Assembly: GCF_024198215.1 (NCBI RefSeq) | Contig: NZ_JAKCFA010000001.1 | Coordinates: forward strand, 372,001 to 436,000 | DNA length: 64,000 nt | Source: Myxococcus qinghaiensis | GTDB lineage: Bacteria > Myxococcota > Myxococcia > Myxococcales > Myxococcaceae | Reading direction: 5' to 3' | In this document: in pieces, positions 28,962 through 37,804 of the stretch | Position numbering within the stretch: position 1 is the first letter of the stretch | Layout of the letters: every line of letters begins with the position of its first letter | Notes under the pieces: generated by a model | What the model was told of the DNA's origin: nothing | What the model saw: the letters and a program-made list of their open reading frames with translations, nothing else | Database searches by the model: none | Position numbers and translations under genes: made by a program

Positions 28962-30221
28962 GTGAAGGTCCTGTTGCTGGGTTCCGGAGGCCGTGAGCAC
29001 GCGCTGGCGTGGAAGCTCTCCCAGAGTCCCCGGCTCACGCGGTTGTTGTGCGCCCCGGGCAACCCGGGGACGGCGAAGCTCGCGACCAACGTGCCCGTGA
29101 AGGCCGACGTGCCGGACGAAGTCGTGGCGCTCGCCAAGCGGGAGCAGGTGGACCTGGTGGTGGTGGGGCCTGAAGCACCGCTGGTGGCGGGCGTGGCGGA
29201 TGCGCTGGCGAAGGCGGGCATCCCCTGCTTCGGGCCGGTGGCGGGCGCGGCGCTCATCGAGGGCTCCAAGGCGTTCGCCAAGGAGATCATGGCCGAGGCG
29301 GGTGTCCCCACCGCCGCATTCCGCACCTTCACCGATGCCTCCGAGGCGGAGGCCTACGCGGTGGCGCAGGGCCGCATCGTCGTGAAGGCGGACGGGCTGG
29401 CCGCGGGCAAGGGCGTCATCGTCGCGCACGACGTGGACTCCGCGCGAGATGCGGTGCGCGCGGTGGCGGCGCTGGGCTCGTCCGGGCAGCGCATGGTGCT
29501 GGAGGAGCTGCTGGAGGGCGAGGAGGTCTCCGCCATGGCGCTCTGTGACGGCGAGCGCTACGTCATGCTGCCGCTGTCGCAGGACCACAAGCGCGTGGGA
29601 GACGGAGACACCGGCCCCAACACCGGCGGCATGGGTGCGTACAGTCCCGCGCCGTTCCTCGACGACGCGCAGCTGGCGCAGGTGGGGGAGAGCGTCATCG
29701 CTCCCACGCTGGCGGTGCTGCGACAGCGTGGGCTCCCCTTCAAGGGCGTGCTGTACGCGGGGCTGATGCTCACGCGCGGCGGGCCCAAGGTGCTGGAGTT
29801 CAACGCGCGCTTCGGAGACCCGGAGACGCAGGTGTTGATGATGCAGTTGGGCGAGGACCTGCTGCCGCTGGTGGACGCGTGCGCGCGCGGTCAGCTGGAG
29901 CCTCGCGCGCTGGTGACGGCGCCGGGCGCCTCGGTGGGCGTGGTGCTGGCGGCGCAGGGCTATCCGGACGCGCCTCGCAAGGGGCAGCGTATCGAAGGCG
30001 TGGACGCGGTGCCGGCGGACGCCACGGTGTTCGTCGCGGGCGCGGAGACGCGGGACGGCGCGCTGGTGACGAGCGGCGGACGGGTGCTGACGGTGTGCGC
30101 GCGGGGCGAGGACCTGGCGCGCGCTCGGGAGCGGGCGTACGCGGCGGTGGAGGCGGTGCGCTTCGAGGGCATGCACTTCCGTCATGACATCGGCGCGAAG
30201 GGGATGAAGGCCGCGCCGTGA
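28962..30221 (+). CDS. purD: Phosphoribosylamine-glycine ligase (GAR synthetase)
   Basis: 419 residues from a GTG at 28962, giving MKVLLLGSGGREHALAWKL, the usual PurD start; a GTG two codons earlier is possible. It joins phosphoribosylamine to glycine with ATP, the second step of purine synthesis. The ATP-grasp signature is seen as KADGLAAGKGV, GEEVSAMALCDG and PNTGGMGAYSPAP, with KVLEFNARFGDPETQ near the metal site. It is co-transcribed with purH. Its stop overlaps the lptF start by 4 bp (GTGA). Confidence 0.97.
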   Translation: MKVLLLGSGGREHALAWKLSQSPRLTRLLCAPGNPGTAKLATNVPVKADVPDEVVALAKREQVDLVVVGPEAPLVAGVADALAKAGIPCFGPVAGAALIEGSKAFAKEIMAEAGVPTAAFRTFTDASEAEAYAVAQGRIVVKADGLAAGKGVIVAHDVDSARDAVRAVAALGSSGQRMVLEELLEGEEVSAMALCDGERYVMLPLSQDHKRVGDGDTGPNTGGMGAYSPAPFLDDAQLAQVGESVIAPTLAVLRQRGLPFKGVLYAGLMLTRGGPKVLEFNARFGDPETQVLMMQLGEDLLPLVDACARGQLEPRALVTAPGASVGVVLAAQGYPDAPRKGQRIEGVDAVPADATVFVAGAETRDGALVTSGGRVLTVCARGEDLARARERAYAAVEAVRFEGMHFRHDIGAKGMKAAP

Positions 30222-31330
30222 CGCGCATCTCCCGCTATCTCCTCAAGGAATTGCTGGTCCCCCTCGGTGTGTGGGTGGCCTTCATGTTCCTGCTGCTGTT
30301 CGTGATGCAGTTCCTGCGAGGCACGGACGTGCTCCTGGGCTCGTCGGTGACGGTGCTGGACCTGGGCCGGCTGGTGGCCTACCTCACGCCGCACTTCCTG
30401 ATGATGGCGCTGCCGATAGCGTTCCTGCTCGCCATCCTGTTGGGGCTCGGGCGGCTGGGAGAGGACCGCGAGCTGACGGCGCTCCAGGCGCTGGGAGTGG
30501 GCCCCACGCGCCTGCTCTTCGCGCCGCTGGGCGTGGCGGCGGCGCTCAGCGTGCTGATGCTGGTCATCACCTCCACCGCGCAGCCCTGGGGGCTCACGGG
30601 CGTGAAGGAGCTGGTGAGCGAGGTCATCCGGAAGAACGTCGTCGGCGACGTGAAGTCCGGCACCTTCTACGAGGACCTGAGCGACTTGACGCTGTACGCG
30701 GAGCAGGTGTCCTCCAAGGATGGCAAGTGGACCAACGTGCTGCTGCACGATGACCGCGAGGCGAACTCGCCCCTGTTGGTGCTGGCGCATCGGGGCCAGG
30801 TGGGCACGTCCAGCGGTGGAGAGGTGCTGCGCTTCGCCCTGGAGGATGGCGAGGTGCACCGCTCCGGCCGCGCGTCCGAGGACTACAGCGTCATCCACTT
30901 CGACCGGGCGGAGATCAGCGTGGGCGTGGGCGCGTCCATGGGCAAGCGGGGCCGCTTCACTTCCGCCAAGGAGGAGCTGACGCCGTCGGAGCTGCTCCAG
31001 GCCGCGAGCGAAGCCGAGGCGAGTGGCGGGGATGCGCGCGGCTTCCGGATGGCGCTGCACAGCCGCCTGGGGGGCGCGCTGGCGCCCATCGCCTTCGCCC
31101 TGTTGGGCACGCCGCTGGCCATCGGTCGGCGACAGGCGGGCCGGGCGTGGGGCTACCTCCTGACGCTGGGCGGCTACGTCCTGTACTACCTCTTGAGCCG
31201 CGCCTTCGAGCAGCTGGGCCAGCAGGGGAAGCTGCCGGCGCCGGTGGCGGGACAACTGGCCAACGTCGTCTTCATGCTGGTGGGTGCGGTGGCCCTGTAC
31301 CGGGTGAGCCGCTCGGGGACGGTCCGGTGA
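30218..31330 (+). CDS. lptF: LPS export ABC transporter permease LptF
   Basis: 370 residues from the GTG at 30218, with AAGG 7 nt upstream. It has the LptF/LptG layout: about three membrane spans (VWVAFMFLLLFVM, LTPHFLMMALPIAFLLAILLG, LGVAAALSVLMLVI), a periplasmic beta-rich domain of about 150 residues, then three spans. With LptG and LptB it extracts LPS from the inner membrane. The assignment of F rather than G rests on order and the N-terminal sequence ISRYLLKELL. It overlaps purD and lptG by 4 bp on each side. Confidence 0.88.
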   Translation: MTRISRYLLKELLVPLGVWVAFMFLLLFVMQFLRGTDVLLGSSVTVLDLGRLVAYLTPHFLMMALPIAFLLAILLGLGRLGEDRELTALQALGVGPTRLLFAPLGVAAALSVLMLVITSTAQPWGLTGVKELVSEVIRKNVVGDVKSGTFYEDLSDLTLYAEQVSSKDGKWTNVLLHDDREANSPLLVLAHRGQVGTSSGGEVLRFALEDGEVHRSGRASEDYSVIHFDRAEISVGVGASMGKRGRFTSAKEELTPSELLQAASEAEASGGDARGFRMALHSRLGGALAPIAFALLGTPLAIGRRQAGRAWGYLLTLGGYVLYYLLSRAFEQLGQQGKLPAPVAGQLANVVFMLVGAVALYRVSRSGTVR

Positions 31331-32442
31331 GACTGACGCTCTTCGGGTACGTGCTGAAGACGTACATCCGCTATGCGCTGGGCATCCTCGGCGGGCTGGT
31401 GCTCGTCTTCGTGGTGGTGGACTTCGTCGACCGCGCGAAGACGTACACGGGGCCGGGCTGGGTGGCGGACGCGGCGAAGCTCTACGCGTACAAGGCGCTG
31501 ATGGCGGTGCAGCAGCTCGGGCCGGCGGCGCTGCTGCTGGCCGCGGGGACGACGGTGTCCGCGTTGCGCAAGCAGGGCGAGGTGACGGCCATCCGCGCGC
31601 TGACCTTCGGTCCCACGGCTTTGTACGCACCCGTGCTGGCCTTTGGCCTCATGGCGTGCACGGGGCTCATCGCCTTCGACGAAGTCGTCGCGACGCACGC
31701 GGGACGGCGCGTCGATGAAATCACCACGCAGCGCTTCAACCGCTGGGGCGACTGGCGCTTCTACTACACGCCGAAGCAGTGGTTCCGACGCGGTGACCAC
31801 ATCTTCTTCCTCCGCGCGGGCAGCGCGCAGGAGGGCTTCCAGGATGTGTCCATCTTCACCCTGTCTCGGGAGTTCAAGCTGCAGCGGCGGCTGGACGCGG
31901 CGCGGATGGAGTGGCTGGACGGGACGCGCTGGCGGCTGACGGAGGTGGTGGAGCGCTCCTTCACCGGGGAGAAGCACACGTCGGTGAAAAGCTTGGAGAG
32001 CGCCGAGTACGAGCTGGGCATCGCCGCCTCCGCCTTCCGCATCCGGCCAGGACGCCCGGAGCAGATGCGGGTGCGCGAATTGCGCGAGCAGATTGTCGCG
32101 CGCCGAGAGGTGGGTCTGGCGACGAAGCAGTTCCAGCTCGCGCTGCACAATCGCTTCGCCTATCCGCTGGCGGCGCTCCCGGCGGCGCTGCTGGGGGTGG
32201 GGCTGGCACTGCGCTCGAATCGCCGGGGACACCTCACCGCCGCCATCGTCGAGGGCCTGCTCGTCGCCGTGGCGATGTGGGGATTGATGATGGTGTGCCG
32301 CACGTTGGTGCTCACCGAGCGATTGACCCCCCTGGTGGCGGCGTGGACTCCCCCCGTCCTGCTGGTGCTGGCGGCAGGGGCGCTGTGGCTGCGTCGCGAG
32401 GGTTTCCTCCACCTGCCTCGCCGTTGGCTCGCGGTGAGGTAG
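31327..32442 (+). CDS. lptG: LPS export ABC transporter permease LptG
   Basis: 371 residues from the GTG at 31327, which overlaps the lptF stop (GTGA). It shares the LptF/G membrane architecture, with the conserved early TLFGYVLKTYIRYALGILGGLVLVFVVVDFVDR. The periplasmic jelly-roll spans about 145-265. Its partners are LptF and LptB; no LptB gene lies in the window. The O-antigen-ligase-like gene begins 1 bp after the stop. Confidence 0.88.
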   Translation: MRLTLFGYVLKTYIRYALGILGGLVLVFVVVDFVDRAKTYTGPGWVADAAKLYAYKALMAVQQLGPAALLLAAGTTVSALRKQGEVTAIRALTFGPTALYAPVLAFGLMACTGLIAFDEVVATHAGRRVDEITTQRFNRWGDWRFYYTPKQWFRRGDHIFFLRAGSAQEGFQDVSIFTLSREFKLQRRLDAARMEWLDGTRWRLTEVVERSFTGEKHTSVKSLESAEYELGIAASAFRIRPGRPEQMRVRELREQIVARREVGLATKQFQLALHNRFAYPLAALPAALLGVGLALRSNRRGHLTAAIVEGLLVAVAMWGLMMVCRTLVLTERLTPLVAAWTPPVLLVLAAGALWLRREGFLHLPRRWLAVR

Positions 32443-32443
32443 C

Positions 32444-33730
32444 GTGAGTCCATCCATGGACCATCCCTCCCAGCCCCGGCTGGAGATTTTCCTTCGTCGC
32501 GCCGTGGCTGGAGTCCTGCTCGCCTGGGCGGTGGGCCTGGTGCTGGCCGAAGTCGTGTTGCAGGTGGCCGCGTCCGCGGCGGTGCTGCTGGCGCTGGTGC
32601 TGGCGGCGCGGCGTCAATTGAAGCTGGCCTCCGACGTGCGCGCCTACGTGCTGGCCAGCGTGGCGCTGTGCGCGTGGCAGGTGGTGTCACCCGGGCTGGC
32701 GCTCCTGACGGGCGCGGCGAGCGGGTGGCCTCGAAGCTCGCGCTACGGGCAGGCCCTGGACTCGGTGGCGGGCGCCGCCGTGGCGTGCGTGGGCTCGGTG
32801 GGGGTGCCGTGGCTGGCGCTCGCGACCACGGTGGCGGCGGGGTGGTTGTTCGCCGCGGCCCTGGGCATGTTCCAGAACCGGGTGCGCTGGCCGTGGGAGC
32901 CCTTCGCGTTCCTCAAGCTGAACCCGGGCCGACTGCACGAGAACTTCGGCACGGAGGCCTCGCCGCGCTACGCGGCCGGGGGCATCTTCTTCCACCGGCT
33001 GCGCTTCGCGCATGGCGCCATCGCCGCACTGGGCCCCGCGCTCGCGATACTGGGCAGTTCCGAGGTGGCTCGGCGGCGCATGGTGGCGGGCGCGGTGGTG
33101 CTGGGCCTGCTGGTGTCCATCTACAACGCCTTCGCCCGCGCGGCGCTGGGCGCGGCGCTGCTGGTCAGCGTGGTGGCGCTGCTGCTGCTGGTGAGCGGCA
33201 TCGCGCGCAAGGCGGGCCTGGGACTCATCGCGGTGCTGGTGGTGGTCGTCCTCGCGTCACCCGCCTGGCGCGCGCGCCTGGAGAAGGCCGCGGGCAACAT
33301 CTACGGCGGGGAGCGCGAGCTGGCCATGAAGGTGGGCTGGAGCCTGGTGCGGGAGCACCCGCTGCTGGGCGTGGGCTTCGGCAACCACAAGGCCGCCGTC
33401 CTCGCGAGGCAGGGTGAGTCGGGCATCACCGACTTGCTGGCCACCGATTCGCACAACCTCTGGCTGACGGTGTGGGCCGAGACGGGGCTGGTGGGCCTGC
33501 TGCTGACGCTGGCGGTGCACGGCCTGTTGGGCTGGGCGCTCATCCGTCGATATCGCGCGGGCTCGCTGGCCGCCACGGGCGCCCTCTTGTCCTTCGTGGG
33601 CTTCCACATCCTCGCGATGGTGCACTACCTGCCGTTCCACTCCAGCGTGCACCTCTCCTTCGCCCTCATCTGGGGACTGGGGCTGTGCGAGGGCAGTGAA
33701 GTGCTGCGCACGCGTCCGGCGCCGCGTTAG
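32444..33730 (+). CDS. O-antigen ligase / polymerase family membrane protein (Wzy_C)
   Basis: 428 residues from the GTG at 32444 (GAGG 4 nt upstream); an ATG at 32456 is possible. About ten to twelve hydrophobic segments. The periplasmic loop carries the family hallmark, a conserved Arg/His region: REHPLLGVGFGNHK, then ATDSHNLWLTVWAETGLVGLLL. WaaL-type ligases move O-antigen from undecaprenyl diphosphate to lipid A-core; Wzy polymerases share this fold, so the exact reaction cannot be fixed. Ending the lptFG operon favours a ligase role. Confidence 0.8.
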   Translation: MSPSMDHPSQPRLEIFLRRAVAGVLLAWAVGLVLAEVVLQVAASAAVLLALVLAARRQLKLASDVRAYVLASVALCAWQVVSPGLALLTGAASGWPRSSRYGQALDSVAGAAVACVGSVGVPWLALATTVAAGWLFAAALGMFQNRVRWPWEPFAFLKLNPGRLHENFGTEASPRYAAGGIFFHRLRFAHGAIAALGPALAILGSSEVARRRMVAGAVVLGLLVSIYNAFARAALGAALLVSVVALLLLVSGIARKAGLGLIAVLVVVVLASPAWRARLEKAAGNIYGGERELAMKVGWSLVREHPLLGVGFGNHKAAVLARQGESGITDLLATDSHNLWLTVWAETGLVGLLLTLAVHGLLGWALIRRYRAGSLAATGALLSFVGFHILAMVHYLPFHSSVHLSFALIWGLGLCEGSEVLRTRPAPR

Positions 33731-33755
33731 GCAGCGGGCCTGAGCGCCCTTCGGT

Positions 33756-34871
33756 TCAGCGAGGAGGCAGCGGGCGCGACTCGAGCACGCGGCGGTACAC
33801 GGCGACCGTCTTGCGCGCGCACTCGTCCCAGGTGAAGCGCGCGGCGCGCTCCCGGCCCAGCTCCACCAGCTCCGTGCGCAGGCCGTCGTCCCGAAGCACC
33901 CGCAGCGTCGCCTCTCGCCAGGCCACCGCGTCGTCCGGTGGGAGCCTCAGCGCCGCGCCGCCCACCACTTCCGGGAGCGCCGTCGCGTCCGCGGCCAGCA
34001 CGGGACAGCCCGCCGCCATCGCCTCCAGCGCGGGCAGCCCGAAGCCCTCGTACTTCGACGGCAGGAGCAGCGCCGCCGCCGCGCCGTAGAAGAGCGCCAT
34101 CTCCGACTCGGGCAGCTCCTCCAAATCAATCACGTTCTCGTGCAGCCCCAGCTCGTGCGCCACCGCGCCCTTGCCCGCGAGCAGGACGATGGGCACCGGC
34201 AGGTCCGCGGCGAAGTGCCGCAAGAGCTCCAGGTTCTTGAAGGGCTTCGCGTTGCCCACCGCCGCCACGTAGCGCGCGGGCAGCTCCTGGCGCTCCCGGA
34301 ACTCGCGGGCCTCCGCGGCCGAGGGCGGCTGGAAGCGCGAGTCCACGCCATTGGGAATCACCTGCAGCCGGTAGGGCGACAGCTTGAGGTGCTTCGCCAG
34401 CTCCTCGCGGGAGAACTCGGACACCGTCACCAGCGCGGAGGCCCGCCGGGCGCGAGGCCCCACCACCACGCGGTAGTACAGGCTCTGCGCGGGCGAGTAC
34501 TGGTGCGAAAGCGCCACGTGGTTGGCGTCATGCAGCGTGGCCACCAGCGGGCCGCTCCAGAACAGGGGCAGGGCGAACGACGTGGCGTGGAAGACGTCGG
34601 GCGACAGCCGCGCCAGGTCCGCCGCCAGCGCGGGCTGCTCCACGGGGGACAGGAACCCCGCGAGCGCGCGGTGCATGGGCAGGCGAGGCGCGAGCGCTCC
34701 CAGGTCCGAAGGCAGGCCCTCGGGGGGCACCAGCGCGGAGAAGCGCAGGTCCGGAGCGAGCGCGGGGACTCGCCGCGCCAGCTCGAGCGCATAGCGGGCA
34801 ATCCCGTGAAGCCGGCCGCGCACCATGCGCAGGTCGAGGAGGACATGAGCCACGCCTCCGGCGTACCACAC
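33756..34871 (-). CDS. Glycosyltransferase family 4 protein
   Basis: 371 residues from a GTG at 34871; a GTG at 34853 has a GGAGG too close to work well. GT-B fold: the N-terminal donor-free half ends in VIPNGVDSRF. The C-terminal half has the nucleotide-sugar motif E-x7-E as SKYEGFGLPALEAMAAGCPV, with the two catalytic-site glutamates. It transfers a sugar to a growing cell-surface glycan, probably on the cytosolic face. It converges on the ligase gene and diverges from the next glycosyltransferase by 83 bp. Confidence 0.85.
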   Translation of the reverse strand: MWYAGGVAHVLLDLRMVRGRLHGIARYALELARRVPALAPDLRFSALVPPEGLPSDLGALAPRLPMHRALAGFLSPVEQPALAADLARLSPDVFHATSFALPLFWSGPLVATLHDANHVALSHQYSPAQSLYYRVVVGPRARRASALVTVSEFSREELAKHLKLSPYRLQVIPNGVDSRFQPPSAAEAREFRERQELPARYVAAVGNAKPFKNLELLRHFAADLPVPIVLLAGKGAVAHELGLHENVIDLEELPESEMALFYGAAAALLLPSKYEGFGLPALEAMAAGCPVLAADATALPEVVGGAALRLPPDDAVAWREATLRVLRDDGLRTELVELGRERAARFTWDECARKTVAVYRRVLESRPLPPR

Positions 34872-34954
34872 GCGCGGCCTTCATGGGGGCGGGCAGGCAC
34901 CCGCTTCGTATCGCTGTCGGCAGGAGGCACGGCCGATGCTAGAAGGCCGGCATC

Positions 34955-36097
34955 GTGAAGGTCGCCCTGGTCCACGACTGGCTCGTCACCCACCGCGGGG
35001 GGGAGCGTGTGCTCGACGCGCTCTGCGAAGCGCTGCCCGACGCGGACATCTACACGCTCATCCACCGGCCCGGCAGCCAGTCCCCGGCCATCGAATCCCG
35101 CCGCATCTTCACGTCCTTCCTCCAGCGGATTCCGGGCATCCACGAGCGCTACCGGCACTTCCTGCCCCTGATGCCCCGGGCCATTGAAGCGCTGCGCCTC
35201 CAGGGCGACTACGACGTCGTGCTCTCCTCCAGCCACTGCGTGGCCAAGGGCCTGCCCGTGCCGTCGGGGGTGCCGCACCTGAGCTACGTGCACGCGCCCA
35301 TGCGGTACATGTGGGACTTGTTCGACGACTACTTCGGCCCCGGGCGCTCCCGGCTGCCGGTGCGCGTCGCGGCCCACGCCGTGCGTCCCTGGCTCCAGCG
35401 GTGGGACCGCGCCTCGGCGCAGCGCGTGGACCACTTCGTCGCCAACAGCCACCACGTCGCCGGCAAGCTCCAGCGCTTCTGGGGCCGCGGCGCCACCGTG
35501 GTCCATCCCCCCGTGGACCTGGAGCGCTTCACCCGGCTGCCCCTGGAGGGCGGAGGGCAGGGCGGCTACTTCCTGTGGCTCGGCGCCTTCGCCCCCTACA
35601 AGCGCCTGGACATCGCGCTGGAGGCGTTCCGCGCGCTGGGCGCTCCGCTGTGGGTGGTGGGCACGGGCCAGGAGGCCGCGCGCCTCGCGTCGGTGGCTCC
35701 CTCGCCGCACGTGCGCTTCCTCGGCAACGTCTCCGACGACGCCCTGCCGTCCCTGTACCGGGATGCCCGCGCGCTCATCTTCACGCCCGAGGAGGACTTC
35801 GGAATCACGCCGCTGGAGGCCCAGGCCACCGGCCGCCCCGTCATCGCCTTCGGAAGGGGCGGGGCGCTGGAGACGGTGAACAGCCGCACGGGACTGTTCT
35901 TTTCAGAACAAACACCTGCCGCGCTCATGGACGCCGTGCGGCGCTTCGAGACGTGGGAGGTCGGCTTCAATCCGGAGGATGCCCGCTCGCAGGCCGAGCG
36001 CTTCGGACGGGCTGTCTTCCAGCGCGCCATGTTGTCCGAAGTGGAGTCCGTCCTCAGGGTGTCGAGGAAATCCCCACGTCTCGCCACGGCGGTGTGA
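34955..36097 (+). CDS. Glycosyltransferase family 4 protein
   Basis: 380 residues from a GTG at 34955. The start MKVALVHDWLVTHRGGERVL is typical of GT4 mannosyl/galactosyltransferases of O-antigen and exopolysaccharide clusters. The C-terminal half carries PEEDFGITPLEAQATGRPVIAFGRGGALETV, the E-x7-E donor site. It lies 219 bp upstream of the polyprenyl sugar transferase on the same strand, a natural partner in building a lipid-linked repeat unit. Confidence 0.88.
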   Translation: MKVALVHDWLVTHRGGERVLDALCEALPDADIYTLIHRPGSQSPAIESRRIFTSFLQRIPGIHERYRHFLPLMPRAIEALRLQGDYDVVLSSSHCVAKGLPVPSGVPHLSYVHAPMRYMWDLFDDYFGPGRSRLPVRVAAHAVRPWLQRWDRASAQRVDHFVANSHHVAGKLQRFWGRGATVVHPPVDLERFTRLPLEGGGQGGYFLWLGAFAPYKRLDIALEAFRALGAPLWVVGTGQEAARLASVAPSPHVRFLGNVSDDALPSLYRDARALIFTPEEDFGITPLEAQATGRPVIAFGRGGALETVNSRTGLFFSEQTPAALMDAVRRFETWEVGFNPEDARSQAERFGRAVFQRAMLSEVESVLRVSRKSPRLATAV

Positions 36098-36188
36098 CGC
36101 CGCTGTCATCCCGGGCCCGGTCTTTCATCGCCACGCCCTGTCCATCTCCCGTCACTGTCCCCCTGGGGCAGGGGTAACTCATTGGTTT

Positions 36189-36204
36189 CACGGGATTTTC
36201 CGTG
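36189..36204. promoter_or_regulatory. Palindrome CACGG-N6-CCGTG upstream of the sugar-1-P transferase
   Basis: Perfect 5-bp arms around GATTTT, 112 bp before the start codon. It lies within a weak promoter-like stretch (TTGGTT, 17 bp, TTAGTA). Two more copies of the motif follow the same gene. It could be an operator or a copy of an extragenic palindrome. Confidence 0.35.
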
Positions 36205-36315
36205 TTAGTACGCCAGCGAGTCAGAGGGAGTCGGGCGGGACGCGTGCTCGTTGTACCGGGGTGCGAGTCTTGCAAAGGGGTGGCGCCCCGTTGACCAGGT
36301 TACAGGAGTCCAGGC

Positions 36316-37710
36316 GTGTTCAGTCGTCTCCAGCGCTTCTACACGTCCATCAAAGTCTTCGCGGACATGGTGATGCTCGCTGTGGCGTTCGCCTTGGCGT
36401 ACGTCACGCGGTTCTCCGGCATCGTCCCCGTCACGGAGGGAATCCCGCCCTGGGAGGACTCGCTCGTCTCGCTGCTGATGGTGCTCGTCATCTTCCCGGC
36501 GGCCTTCAAGCAGTCGCGGCTGTACGCCACGAACCGCTCCCGGACGAACACGGGTGAGGTGTTCGAGGTCTTCAAGTCCACCATCACCGCGACGCTCATC
36601 CTCGTCGCGGCCACGTACTTCGCGCGCGAGCGGTACTCGCGCCTCACGCTGGTCATCTTCGTCGTCTATGCCTTCGTGCTGGTGACGTGCAGCCGGCTGG
36701 CGTTCCGCTACGTGCTCAGTGAGATTCGTCGCCGGGGGCACAACCTCAAGTCCATCCTCGTCATCGGCGCGGGAGAGCTGGGCCAGCGCGTCGTGGAGAC
36801 GGTGGAGGGCCATCGGGAACTGGGCTTCCGCGTGACGGGCCTCTTGTCGCTGCGGCCGGAGAAGGTGGGCCAGTACGTCAGCGGGGTGCGCATCATCGGC
36901 CACGTGGACGACGTGGAGCGCGTGCTGGACGCGCAGCCGGTGGACCAGGTCATCCTCGCGCTGCCGCTGCAGGATCAGGCGCACGTGAAGCGGCTGATGG
37001 AGCAGCTGGCGCTGCGCACGGTGGACGTCAGGGTGGTGCCGGACCTGTACCAGTACATCACCCTGTACGGCGGGCTGGAGGAGTTCGGTGGCCTGCCCAT
37101 CATCCGCCTCCAGGGCGACCCGATGGAGGGCTGGAGCCGGGTCTCCAAGCGCGCCTTCGACATCCTCTTCTCGCTGCTCGCCATCCTCGTCACCGCGCCG
37201 CTCATGGCGGCCACGGCGCTGGCGGTGAGGCTGTCCAGCCGCGGGCCGCTCTTGTACCGACAGGAGCGCATGGGGATGGATGGCCGCACCTTCCACATCC
37301 TCAAGTTCCGCACCATGCGCGTGGACGCGGAGCACTCCGGCGCGATGATGGCGCGCAAGGACGACCCGCGCCGCACCGTCATCGGCACCGTGCTGCGCAA
37401 GTACTCGCTGGACGAGCTGCCGCAGTTCTTCAACGTGCTGACGGGCGACATGAGCCTCGTGGGCCCGCGCCCCGAGCGCCCCGTCTTCATCGAGGAGTTC
37501 AAGCGGCAGATTCCGCGCTACCACCTGCGGCACAAGGTGAAGGCGGGCATCACCGGCTGGGCGCAGATCAACGGCCTGCGCGGTCAGACGTGCATCGAGA
37601 AGCGCATCGAGTACGACCTGTACTACATCGAGAACTGGTCGCTCTTCATGGACCTGAAGATTCTCGTGCGCACCGCGCTGGGCGGCTTCCTGTCGAAGAA
37701 CGCCTACTGA
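36316..37710 (+). CDS. Undecaprenyl-phosphate hexose-1-phosphate transferase (WbaP/EpsZ type)
   Basis: 464 residues. Five N-terminal membrane spans come before a CoA-binding-like Rossmann region (SILVIGAGELGQRVVETVEG, about 151-170). A re-entrant helix near 276-300 (SKRAFDILFSLLAILVTAPLM) precedes the catalytic domain, with KFRTMRVDAE, LDELPQFFNVLTGDMSLVGP and RPE. It moves hexose-1-phosphate from UDP-hexose to undecaprenyl phosphate, the first step of a Wzx/Wzy glycan pathway. Myxobacteria carry several such enzymes (for exopolysaccharide, spore coat and O-antigen); which pathway this one serves is not decidable here. Confidence 0.9.
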   Translation: MFSRLQRFYTSIKVFADMVMLAVAFALAYVTRFSGIVPVTEGIPPWEDSLVSLLMVLVIFPAAFKQSRLYATNRSRTNTGEVFEVFKSTITATLILVAATYFARERYSRLTLVIFVVYAFVLVTCSRLAFRYVLSEIRRRGHNLKSILVIGAGELGQRVVETVEGHRELGFRVTGLLSLRPEKVGQYVSGVRIIGHVDDVERVLDAQPVDQVILALPLQDQAHVKRLMEQLALRTVDVRVVPDLYQYITLYGGLEEFGGLPIIRLQGDPMEGWSRVSKRAFDILFSLLAILVTAPLMAATALAVRLSSRGPLLYRQERMGMDGRTFHILKFRTMRVDAEHSGAMMARKDDPRRTVIGTVLRKYSLDELPQFFNVLTGDMSLVGPRPERPVFIEEFKRQIPRYHLRHKVKAGITGWAQINGLRGQTCIEKRIEYDLYYIENWSLFMDLKILVRTALGGFLSKNAY

Positions 37711-37726
37711 GCGGGCTGGCGTGCCC

Positions 37727-37777
37727 GGGCCACGGATTTCCGTGGCCCAGGCCTCGTGTCCGGCACGGTTTTCCGTG
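37727..37777. terminator. Two hairpins with CACGG-TTT-CCGTG cores
   Basis: A perfect 9-bp stem GGGCCACGG-ATTT-CCGTGGCCC (37727-37748) and a second stem CACGG-TTTT-CCGTG (37764-37777) lie between the convergent sugar-transferase and protease genes. They probably terminate transcription from both sides. Confidence 0.6.
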
Positions 37778-37804
37778 GGCCCGACGCGAAGTGGAACGCG
37801 GCCG

